Positions 1-5,249 of a stretch of 5,249 nucleotides of DNA are shown here, in pieces; position 1 is the first letter of the stretch; every line of letters starts with the position of its first letter. Location: assembly GCA_024695315.1 (NCBI GenBank), contig JAILIJ010000048.1, positions 1 to 5,249 on the forward strand, given 5' to 3'. The notes under the pieces are model-generated. The model saw nothing but the letters and a program-made list of their open reading frames with translations, did no database searches and was not told the DNA's origin. A program made the position numbers and the translations under genes. This DNA is from Bacteroidaceae bacterium. GTDB lineage: Bacteria > Bacteroidota > Bacteroidia > Bacteroidales > Bacteroidaceae.

Positions 1-995
1 TAAGCCGAATTATGTCCAGTACCGAAGTTTGTCTCATCTGGGCCATAGAGATATGTACCACCTCCCTTAGCCATAGGACGTCCTTCTTTATCATAATATG
101 GTCCATCAACTTTCTTTGAACGACCATAAACAGTCTTATACGTTGAGTTCTGACCGCGGCAGCAATAATCGAAACTTACAAAAAGGTAGTAGTATTTACC
201 ATTTTTAATGATAAATGGAGCTTCAACAGCATTATCGCCAGCTTCAATAGTATCATTTCCTTCAATAGTAAAATTTTCTACATTATCAATCTCTGCAAGA
301 GTAAGTTTACGCCCCATTCTGCGAGATATGGTCTTAGGTTTTGATATAGGGGTACGATAGTCAGACTTATCGAGCTTAACAATCTGAATACCATCCCAGA
401 ATGATCCAAATGTAAGCCATGGTTGATTTTTCTTACCGATGATAAGATTAGGATCAATAGCATTCCAATTGTCCTGATGCTGATGTGAAACAATGACTAC
501 CCCCTTATCCTCCCACTTGTAATCTGGAGACTTTGAATCGAGTGTCTTATTGACTGCTAATCCGATAGCAGAACGATTCTTTCCAAATGTAGAACATGAA
601 TAATAAAGATGCCAAAGTCCATTGTGATAACTGATGTCAGGAGCCCAAGTATGCCCCGTGTAACCACGTACAGAATCAATAGCCCATTGTGGAATAGTTG
701 ATTTTTCCCTATCCATAGAAAAACCTCTACGTCTGTGCTCCCCAGGAGCAGGATTTGGTTCCATCTTTGGAACAAACTTAAAGACAGATTCCTCACGTGT
801 CCAAGTCTTCAGATCTGACGAAGAGAGAACGTCAACTCCCATACCTGTGGCAAAAATATAATATTTGCCATTTTCATAAGCCATAACTGGATCATGTACA
901 TTAGGATCCGTCTGTGCATTCCTTCTGAATGCAGCATCCTGGGCTGTAGCTGTTATTGACACAGTCAAGCTCAGGATGGTGAATAATTTCTTCAT
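1..995 (-). CDS. Secreted GH43 glycoside hydrolase, probable arabinan endo-1,5-alpha-L-arabinosidase (C-terminal end outside window)
   Basis: 331 codons are visible with no stop; the 3' end lies beyond the left edge. The protein should hydrolyse internal alpha-1,5 links of arabinan, outside the cytoplasm. Residues 1-18 form a signal peptide (MKK, hydrophobic core, A-T-A before Q19) without a lipobox cysteine, so export to the periplasm or beyond is likely. The five-bladed propeller landmarks of GH43 are present: VHDP with general base D35, WAPD at 117-120, the STFGKNRSAIGLA stretch at 135-147, NAIDP with pKa-modulating D181, EAPF with general acid E258, SFDYCCRG at 274-281, and GTGHNS with H328, the position that binds the central metal in arabinanases. 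CCRG, NSTYK and GGGT after the acid resemble Bacillus AbnA-type arabinanases rather than xylosidases; that is family knowledge from memory. The D35-D181 and D181-E258 spacings are longer than I recall for compact arabinanases, with extra sequence near 73-110 and 225-255. Start chosen because the signal peptide begins there. It follows asnA after 51 bp. Exact substrate is inferred. Confidence 0.9.
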   Translation of the reverse strand, partial: MKKLFTILSLTVSITATAQDAAFRRNAQTDPNVHDPVMAYENGKYYIFATGMGVDVLSSSDLKTWTREESVFKFVPKMEPNPAPGEHRRRGFSMDREKSTIPQWAIDSVRGYTGHTWAPDISYHNGLWHLYYSCSTFGKNRSAIGLAVNKTLDSKSPDYKWEDKGVVIVSHQHQDNWNAIDPNLIIGKKNQPWLTFGSFWDGIQIVKLDKSDYRTPISKPKTISRRMGRKLTLAEIDNVENFTIEGNDTIEAGDNAVEAPFIIKNGKYYYLFVSFDYCCRGQNSTYKTVYGRSKKVDGPYYDKEGRPMAKGGGTYLYGPDETNFGTGHNSA

Positions 996-1009
996 AAAAT
1001 GAAAAAGTT

Positions 1010-1017
1010 TAAAGGTA
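1010..1017 (-). promoter_or_regulatory. Possible weak -7 element upstream of the GH43 gene
   Basis: Read on the minus strand this is TACCTTTA, one base off the Bacteroidetes TAnnTTTG -7 element, and it lies 14 nt before the ATG at 995. No TTTG or TTG is found at the expected distance upstream (about 1037-1041). The remainder of the 51-bp asnA-GH43 gap (996-1046) is AT-rich, with no hairpin terminator and no Shine-Dalgarno sequence. Readthrough from asnA is therefore an equally good explanation for expression of the hydrolase. Confidence 0.3.
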
Positions 1018-1046
1018 AAAGTATTAATGTATAAATGTTTGATTGA

Positions 1047-2084
1047 TTATATCAACGGCATGCCTGCATTTGCACATTCCTGACGCATATCCTCAGGCCA
1101 AATGCTTGCTTGAATTTCTCCAATATGAGCTTTATGAAGAAGTACCATACAAAGACGACTCTGTCCAATACCACCTCCAATAGAAAGTGGGAGTTCGTCT
1201 GCAAGAAGTTTCTTATGGAAATAGAGCTGCTTTCTATCTGTCTTGCCTGTCATCTCCAACTGGCGTAACAAAGCCTCCTTATCAACTCTAATACCCATCG
1301 AACTAAGTTCGAAAGCACGATTAAGAATTGGATACCAAATCATGATGTCACCATTCAATCCTAGGAAACCATCTGAATTTGGAGTTGTCCAGTCATCATA
1401 GTCTGGAGCACGTAAATCATGCTCTTTGCCATCTGACAATTTTCCTCCGATGCCCATGATAAACACAGCACCATATTTCTTACAAATAGCATCCTCACGC
1501 TCCTTTGGAGTAAGATTTGGATACATCTGTAGTAATTCCTCAGAATGAATAAAATGAATCTCCTCAGGCAAGAAAGGTTCTATCTGTGGATAGGTTTCCT
1601 GTACAAGGTATTCTGTACGGCGAATGGCACAATATATAGCTCTTACTGTATTCTTAAGATATTCTACATTACGATTCGCAGCAGTAACAGTACGCTCCCA
1701 GTCCCACTGGTCAACATAGAGTGAATGAAGATTATCAAGTTCCTCATCTCCACGAATAGCGTTCATATCAGTATACAGACCATAACCTGGCTTAATTCCA
1801 TATTCTCCCAACATAAGTCTTTTCCACTTAGCAAGAGAATGAACGACCTCAGCAACCTGATCTCCCATATCCTTTATAGGAAATGAAACAGGACGTTCCA
1901 CGCCATTAAGGTCATCGTTGATACCTAAACCTCGTAGAACGAAAAGCGGGGCAGTCACACGACGTAAACGTAGTGCTGTAGAAAGATTAGACTGGAAAAA
2001 ATCTTTTATCAATTTGATGCCTTGTTCTGTCTGCATAGGATTAAGAAGCTGTTTATAGCCCTCAACCTTTATCAATTTGCTCAT
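1047..2084 (-). CDS. asnA: Aspartate--ammonia ligase (asparagine synthetase A)
   Basis: A 345-residue cytoplasmic enzyme making L-asparagine from L-aspartate, ammonia and ATP, releasing AMP and pyrophosphate (EC 6.3.1.1). It uses free ammonia, unlike glutamine-dependent AsnB. The fold is that of class II aminoacyl-tRNA synthetases. Visible signatures are MNAIRGDEELDNLHS (107-121) followed by YVDQWDWE (123-130), the RAPDYDDW segment (225-232), LNGDIMIWYP (243-252), and the C-terminal class II motif 3-like GGGIGQSR (303-310) followed by IGEIQASIWPEDM. The length is close to the roughly 330 residues of E. coli AsnA, so it is complete and intact. The start is supported by the family-like N terminus and by a promoter ending 32 nt upstream. 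It has its own promoter and is insulated from the upstream operon by a terminator. Regulation by asparagine or nitrogen status is plausible, but no AsnC site or riboswitch is visible in the short leader. Confidence 0.97.
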   Translation of the reverse strand: MSKLIKVEGYKQLLNPMQTEQGIKLIKDFFQSNLSTALRLRRVTAPLFVLRGLGINDDLNGVERPVSFPIKDMGDQVAEVVHSLAKWKRLMLGEYGIKPGYGLYTDMNAIRGDEELDNLHSLYVDQWDWERTVTAANRNVEYLKNTVRAIYCAIRRTEYLVQETYPQIEPFLPEEIHFIHSEELLQMYPNLTPKEREDAICKKYGAVFIMGIGGKLSDGKEHDLRAPDYDDWTTPNSDGFLGLNGDIMIWYPILNRAFELSSMGIRVDKEALLRQLEMTGKTDRKQLYFHKKLLADELPLSIGGGIGQSRLCMVLLHKAHIGEIQASIWPEDMRQECANAGMPLI

Positions 2085-2116
2085 TATTCTGTCGTTTTAT
2101 ATTTATTTTTGTCGTG

Positions 2117-2147
2117 CAAAGGTAAGTTTTATTTTACATTCTGCAAA
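2117..2147 (-). promoter_or_regulatory. asnA promoter, Bacteroidetes sigma-ABfr type
   Basis: On the minus strand the -33 element TTTG (2147-2144) is followed by 19 nt and then the -7 element TACCTTTG (2124-2117), an exact fit to the Bacteroidetes consensus TTTG-N19-21-TAnnTTTG. Transcription should start near 2110-2112, giving a leader of about 27 nt before the ATG at 2084. The leader is AT-rich with no Shine-Dalgarno sequence, which is normal for this phylum. It is the best promoter match in the window. Confidence 0.8.
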
Positions 2148-2149
2148 AT

Positions 2150-2194
2150 AAAAAGTCAGAATAAATAATAAATTATTATCCATTCTGACTTTTT
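2150..2194 (-). terminator. Hairpin terminator of the aminotransferase-permease operon
   Basis: A perfect 13-bp inverted repeat (2150-2162 with 2182-2194; arm AAAAAGTCAGAAT) encloses a 19-nt loop. The loop contains a second inverted repeat (ATAATA at 2165-2170 with TATTAT at 2174-2179), so a stacked hairpin can form. On the minus strand the stem runs into TTTTTATTTTG, a good T-tract. It starts 22 nt after the permease stop codon, fitting intrinsic termination of that operon. The stem also ends in a T run on the plus strand, so it could act in both directions, but no plus-strand gene lies nearby. Confidence 0.85.
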
Positions 2195-2215
2195 AACTAC
2201 AAATAAATAGAATTT

Positions 2216-3466
2216 TTATTCAAATTTCATCGTTCTAGCAGGTTTACTTATACCTATAAAGAATGAGGAACCAAAAATCACTATAGACGATATTACCAAA
2301 GTCACAACATTTAATCCTACAATCTTTAGCCAATCAAGATATATTGGAACAGAATCAAGGTAATATACAGAAGCATCAAGTTTTACAAGTGAAAACTTGT
2401 CTTGAAGAATGCAAACTCCTATACCAATTAGATTACCAATTAGCATTCCCTTTCCTACCAACATTATTGCATAATGAATAAAAATCTTACGAATACCCAT
2501 ATTTGTCGTACCCAAAGCTTTCAAGACTCCTATCATATTGATTCTCTCAAGCATTATAATCAGCAATCCTGACACTATGGTAAAACTAGAAACACAAAGC
2601 ATTAGTATGAGAATCATAACAACATTCATATCCAAGACTGAAAGCCAAGCGAAAGTATGAGGGGATATTTCTTTAATACTGAATGCTCCATAAATAACTC
2701 CATTCCTATCCCTTGTTCCATAAAGTTTTTTATGAATAGCGGCTGAAAGTTCTGTGACATGCTCAAAGTCGTCTACCATAAGTTCATAGCCGCTTGACAT
2801 CTCATTGGTCCATTCATTAAGTTTACGAACAGTATAAATATCTGTCATGACATTTACCTTATCATATTCTTCCAGATTGGTATCATAGATTCCTTTTATG
2901 GTAAATCTACGTACCCTCATACCAGACTCCTTGTCTATAAAATAGGAATAAACTCGATCACCAAGTTTTACTCCGAGACTATTCGCAATCTTTCGACTTA
3001 TCAATATTGTATTAGAAGACTTTTTACTACTAAATTGAGGAATTTCACCTTCCACTAAATATTTATGGAAGAAAGTAGTATCATAATCCTCTCCTACACC
3101 CTTAAAGGTAACTCCACAGAAATCATCTTCTGTTTTAAGGATACCAAGTTTTGTGGCAAACACTTGTATTTTATTTACCCCATCAAATGACTTTATTATT
3201 TTATAAAGGGAATCATTTGTAAGTACTGGCATCATTTCATATTCACGGGTCTGTGTAAGACTCATTACTTGAATATGAGATCCGAAACCTATGACTTTGC
3301 TGCTAACCTCACGTTGAAAACCAAGGACAACAGATAGGCTAATAATCATGACAGCTAGTCCGATGGCTATTCCCATCATGGCAATACGAACAGCAGGGCG
3401 AGAAAAATTTTTCCCGCCCTCGCCATTTGTATATATTCTTTTTGCTATGAAAAGTTCAAAAGACAT
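2216..3466 (-). CDS. ABC transporter permease of the LolC/LolE (FtsX/MacB) type
   Basis: A 416-residue inner-membrane protein, close to LolC (about 400) and LolE (about 414), so it appears complete. In proteobacteria this family works with the ATPase LolD to extract lipoproteins from the inner membrane for delivery to LolA. Predicted layout: short cytoplasmic N terminus with the family-typical FIAKRIY start (6-12), TM1 about 25-48, a large periplasmic domain about 50-275 (MacB core-like), then TM2 about 281-305, TM3 about 327-353 and TM4 about 380-404. The cytoplasmic segment ERINMIGVLKALGTT (307-321) between TM2 and TM3 matches the FtsX-family coupling helix that contacts the ATPase. No ATPase gene is in the window, so the partner must be encoded elsewhere. 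It begins 20 bp after the aminotransferase stop without a promoter between them, and is followed by a terminator. Membership in the family is clear; lipoprotein release as the actual role is inferred. Confidence 0.9.
   Translation of the reverse strand: MSFELFIAKRIYTNGEGGKNFSRPAVRIAMMGIAIGLAVMIISLSVVLGFQREVSSKVIGFGSHIQVMSLTQTREYEMMPVLTNDSLYKIIKSFDGVNKIQVFATKLGILKTEDDFCGVTFKGVGEDYDTTFFHKYLVEGEIPQFSSKKSSNTILISRKIANSLGVKLGDRVYSYFIDKESGMRVRRFTIKGIYDTNLEEYDKVNVMTDIYTVRKLNEWTNEMSSGYELMVDDFEHVTELSAAIHKKLYGTRDRNGVIYGAFSIKEISPHTFAWLSVLDMNVVMILILMLCVSSFTIVSGLLIIMLERINMIGVLKALGTTNMGIRKIFIHYAIMLVGKGMLIGNLIGIGVCILQDKFSLVKLDASVYYLDSVPIYLDWLKIVGLNVVTLVISSIVIFGSSFFIGISKPARTMKFE
3395..3420. repeat. 26-bp near-perfect palindrome inside the permease coding start
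   Basis: Arms AGGGCG (3395-3400) and CGCCCT (3415-3420) flank the perfect palindrome GAAAAATTTTTC (3402-3413), with a single mismatched pair (A3401 and C3414). It covers about codons 16-24 of the permease gene. A second pairing is possible: GGCGAG (3397-3402) with CTCGCC (3419-3424). It is GC-richer than its surroundings. Function unknown; it could be an operator, an mRNA hairpin near the start codon, or chance. Confidence 0.6.
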
Positions 3467-3486
3467 ATTCTTTTACTTATGTGCTC

Positions 3487-4686
3487 TTAATCAACACGGC
3501 CTGGATAAGCCTCAAGAGCTTTTCTTAATACAAACAAAGCTCGAACTAAGTCTTCCTTCTTGAGGACATATGCAATACGAACTTCATTTTTTCCAGCTCC
3601 AGGGGTAGTATAGAAACCTGATGCCGGAGCCATCATAACTGTCTCACCCTCATAATTGAAATCTGTCAAACACCATGCACAGAACTTTTCACAATCATCA
3701 ACTGGAAGTTTGGCTACAGTATAGAATGCTCCCATTGGTATAGGAGAGTAAACTCCAGGAATTCGGTTAAGTCCATCTATCAGGCACTTGCGTCGTTCTA
3801 CATATTCATCATAGACATCTCGAGTGTACTCTTCTGGAGTATCAAGACTTGCCTCAGCTATAATCTGTCCTATTAGTGGTGGAGAAAGACGAGCCTGACA
3901 GAATTTCATCACAGCCTTACGTATTTCCTCATTCTTAGTAATAAGTGCGCCGATACGAATTCCACACTCACTATACCTTTTACTTACAGAATCAATAAGT
4001 ACGACATTTTGCTCTATACCTTCAAGATGACAAGCAGAAATGTATGGTGAACCTGTATAAATATACTCTCGATAGACCTCATCTGAGAAAAGATACAAAT
4101 CATATTTCTTAACAAGGTCTCGAATCTGATTCATCTCTCTACGAGTGTAAAGATATCCCGTTGGGTTATTTGGATTACAGATTAGGATGGCACGAGTACG
4201 TTCATTTATCAACTCTTCAAATTTCTCTACCTTAGGAAGTGAGAATCCCTCATCTATGGTTGTTGCGATTGTACGGATGACTGCACCGGCAGAAATAGCA
4301 AAGGCCATGTAGTTGGCATACGCAGGCTCTGGAACAATAATTTCATCACCTGGATTAAGACATGACAAGAATGCAAAAAGTACAGCCTCAGATCCACCGC
4401 TTGTGATAATTATATCGTCAGCAGTTAGATTGATGTCATATTTCTTATAATATCCAACTAGCTTCTCTCTATATGAACGATAGCCCTGAGAAGGACTATA
4501 CTCAAGAATAGTTCTATCAATATTCTTGAGAGCATCAAGGGCAACCTGTGGAGTAGGAAGGTCAGGCTGTCCAATATTAAGATGATAAACATGAATGCCA
4601 CGTTTCTTAGCATCCTCTGCTAGCGGAGCAAGCTTTCGTATAGGCGAGCTTGGCATTTCTGTTCCGCGAATTGATATCTTTGGCAT
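3487..4686 (-). CDS. Class I PLP-dependent aminotransferase, aspartate aminotransferase type
   Basis: A 399-residue cytoplasmic fold-type I aminotransferase, the usual length for the family, and intact. It moves the amino group of an amino acid to a 2-oxo acid through pyridoxal phosphate. Visible landmarks: NIGQPD (37-42), SGGSE (96-100) at the phosphate-binding turn, Y123 in the PAYANY segment as the likely ring-stacking residue, NPNNPTG (171-177) with the conserved Asn, SDEVY (201-205) with D202 for the pyridine nitrogen, SVSKRYSECGIRIG (233-246) with Schiff-base lysine K236 and phosphate-binding R244, and R370 in NEVRIAY as the alpha-carboxylate-binding arginine. The overall pattern suggests aspartate aminotransferase or a close relative; alanine or aromatic substrates cannot be excluded. 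The start is supported by the family-like opening and by the promoter upstream. It is the first gene of a probable operon with the permease 20 bp downstream. The leader has no Shine-Dalgarno sequence. Confidence 0.92.
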   Translation of the reverse strand: MPKISIRGTEMPSSPIRKLAPLAEDAKKRGIHVYHLNIGQPDLPTPQVALDALKNIDRTILEYSPSQGYRSYREKLVGYYKKYDINLTADDIIITSGGSEAVLFAFLSCLNPGDEIIVPEPAYANYMAFAISAGAVIRTIATTIDEGFSLPKVEKFEELINERTRAILICNPNNPTGYLYTRREMNQIRDLVKKYDLYLFSDEVYREYIYTGSPYISACHLEGIEQNVVLIDSVSKRYSECGIRIGALITKNEEIRKAVMKFCQARLSPPLIGQIIAEASLDTPEEYTRDVYDEYVERRKCLIDGLNRIPGVYSPIPMGAFYTVAKLPVDDCEKFCAWCLTDFNYEGETVMMAPASGFYTTPGAGKNEVRIAYVLKKEDLVRALFVLRKALEAYPGRVD

Positions 4687-4736
4687 ATATTATATAATGT
4701 ATATAATTGCTTATAAAAATAGTACTGATTTATTCC

Positions 4737-4756
4737 ATCGGTGATAAAATCACGAT
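4737..4756 (-). promoter_or_regulatory. Hairpin/operator-like inverted repeat at the start of the aminotransferase leader
   Basis: The left arm ATCGGTGAT and right arm ATCACGAT pair over 8 bp with one bulged G around an AAA loop; the core GTGAT-AAA-ATCAC is perfectly symmetric (4741-4753). It lies a few bases downstream of the predicted leftward start site (about 4759-4761), where a bound repressor or a 5' mRNA hairpin could act. No regulator family is recognised from the sequence. The rest of the leader (4687-4736) is AT-rich, including the short palindrome ATTATATAAT at 4689-4698. Confidence 0.4.
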
Positions 4757-4765
4757 AATCGGCGG

Positions 4766-4773
4766 CAAAGGTA
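4766..4773 (-). promoter_or_regulatory. -7 element of the aminotransferase-permease operon promoter
   Basis: On the minus strand this reads TACCTTTG, a perfect TAnnTTTG element and identical to that of asnA, including the following C and preceding T. No convincing TTTG is present 19-21 nt upstream (around 4793-4798), so the -33 element is weak or degenerate. Transcription would start near 4759-4761, giving a leader of roughly 73-75 nt before the ATG at 4686, longer than the leaders inferred for the other genes in the window. Confidence 0.6.
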
Positions 4774-4816
4774 ATAAATATTATTGGGAATAAGGGGCTA
4801 TATGACGAAATTTTTA

Positions 4817-4824
4817 TAATTTTG
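4817..4824 (+). promoter_or_regulatory. -7 element of the aguB promoter
   Basis: TAATTTTG matches the Bacteroidetes TAnnTTTG -7 consensus and ends 18 nt before the aguB ATG, predicting a leader of only about 11-14 nt, AT-rich and without a Shine-Dalgarno sequence. A TTTG/TTG -33 element at the right distance (about 4792-4797) is not visible. It lies 43 nt from the oppositely oriented -7 element at 4766-4773, so the two promoters share one compact divergent region. Confidence 0.5.
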
Positions 4825-4842
4825 CCAAAAATTCATAATAAA

Positions 4843-5249
4843 ATGAAAGTAGGAATCATTCAACAATCATGCACAGCGGATGTACACGCTAACATACAAA
4901 AACTTGGTGAATCTATCAAAAAGGCCGCAAAAGATGGAGCAGAACTCATAATTTTACAAGAACTGCATAATTCAGTATATTTTTGCCAAACAGAAAATAC
5001 TAATCTTTTCGACTTGGCAGAACCTATACCAGGACCTTCAACCGAGTTTTATGGAAAACTTGCAAAGGAGCTTGGTATTGTTCTTGTCACTTCTCTTTTT
5101 GAAAGAAGAGCTGCTGGATTATACCATAACACAGCGGTTGTTTTTGAAAAAGATGGAAGTATTGCTGGTAAATATAGGAAGATGCATATCCCTGACGACC
5201 CTGCATATTACGAGAAATTTTATTTCACACCTGGAGATATGGGATTTCA
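4843..5249 (+). CDS. aguB: N-carbamoylputrescine amidohydrolase, N-terminal part (continues beyond window)
   Basis: 135 codons are visible; the 3' end is beyond the right edge. The enzyme (EC 3.5.1.53) converts N-carbamoylputrescine to putrescine, CO2 and ammonia in the cytoplasm, the last step of the agmatine route after agmatine deiminase (AguA). It belongs to the nitrilase/carbon-nitrogen hydrolase superfamily. The opening MKVGIIQQSC, catalytic Glu E40 in LILQEL, the FCQTE (47-51) and AEPIPGPST (59-67) segments, catalytic Lys K113 in KYRKMHIPDDP, and YYEKFYFTPGD (122-132) are characteristic of AguB rather than of general nitrilases. The 73-residue Glu-to-Lys spacing equals that of plant homologues as I recall it. 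The catalytic Cys, expected near residue 150, is outside the window, so intactness cannot be judged. The ATG starts at the family-typical N terminus. In many Bacteroidetes aguA is adjacent; here it could only be downstream, out of view. Confidence 0.93.
   Translation, partial: MKVGIIQQSCTADVHANIQKLGESIKKAAKDGAELIILQELHNSVYFCQTENTNLFDLAEPIPGPSTEFYGKLAKELGIVLVTSLFERRAAGLYHNTAVVFEKDGSIAGKYRKMHIPDDPAYYEKFYFTPGDMGF

Noticed and set aside
278..493. Minus-strand 71-codon open frame inside the GH43 gene
   Set aside because: It lies in another frame of the well-supported GH43 gene, whose translation is continuous and motif-bearing through this stretch.
557..796. Minus-strand 79-codon open frame inside the GH43 gene
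   Set aside because: Same situation: an out-of-frame shadow of the GH43 region that encodes the WAPD and FGKNRSAIGLA motifs.
996..1046. Intrinsic terminator between asnA and the GH43 gene
   Set aside because: No stem of useful length followed by a T-tract can be drawn in this 51-bp gap; only AT-rich sequence and a weak promoter-like element are present.
2720..2740. Short hairpin (CATAAA/TTTATG) in the permease gene
   Set aside because: A 6-bp A/T-rich stem is expected by chance in sequence of this composition.
3348..3563. Plus-strand 71-codon open frame across the aminotransferase-permease junction
   Set aside because: It is antisense to the 3' end of the aminotransferase and the 5' end of the permease, has no recognisable domain, and has no promoter or ribosome-binding context; both minus-strand genes are clear.
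4687..4765. Riboswitch or attenuator in the aminotransferase leader
   Set aside because: The leader is only about 75 nt, AT-rich, with one small hairpin and no terminator-like second hairpin, leader peptide or known aptamer core.

Overview
The window looks like a piece of a Bacteroidales chromosome, most likely Prevotella or a close relative. The reasons are moderate-to-low GC, start codons without a Shine-Dalgarno sequence, promoters matching the Bacteroidetes sigma-ABfr consensus (TTTG, about 19-21 nt, TAnnTTTG), and the gene repertoire. The genus is an inference; there is no rRNA or marker gene here.

From left to right, four genes lie on the minus strand and one on the plus strand. (1) A secreted GH43 arabinanase-like glycoside hydrolase starts at 995 and runs off the left edge. 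(2) asnA, ammonia-dependent asparagine synthetase, occupies 1047-2084. (3) A LolC/LolE-type ABC transporter permease occupies 2216-3466. (4) A class I PLP-dependent aminotransferase of the aspartate aminotransferase type occupies 3487-4686. (5) On the plus strand, aguB (N-carbamoylputrescine amidohydrolase) starts at 4843 and runs off the right edge.

The transcription plan is readable. The 156-bp gap 4687-4842 is a divergent promoter region: a TACCTTTG element fires leftward into the aminotransferase-permease pair (20-bp gap, probably one operon) and a TAATTTTG element fires rightward into aguB. The leftward operon ends at a strong hairpin terminator (2150-2194). Directly at its T-tract begins the asnA promoter, with a full TTTG-19 nt-TACCTTTG match. 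The hydrolase follows asnA after 51 bp with no visible terminator, so it may be read through from asnA or use a weaker element (TACCTTTA).

Functionally three of the five genes handle nitrogen: aspartate/glutamate transamination, asparagine synthesis, and the ammonia-releasing step of putrescine synthesis. The permease belongs to lipoprotein release or envelope maintenance, and the hydrolase to plant-arabinan use. I see no evidence that these form one dedicated system. I found no tRNA, rRNA, CRISPR array, insertion sequence or phage gene, and no clear candidate for a novel system. The less ordinary items are the overlapping terminator/promoter, a 26-bp near-palindrome in the first codons of the permease, and a hairpin at the start of the aminotransferase leader.
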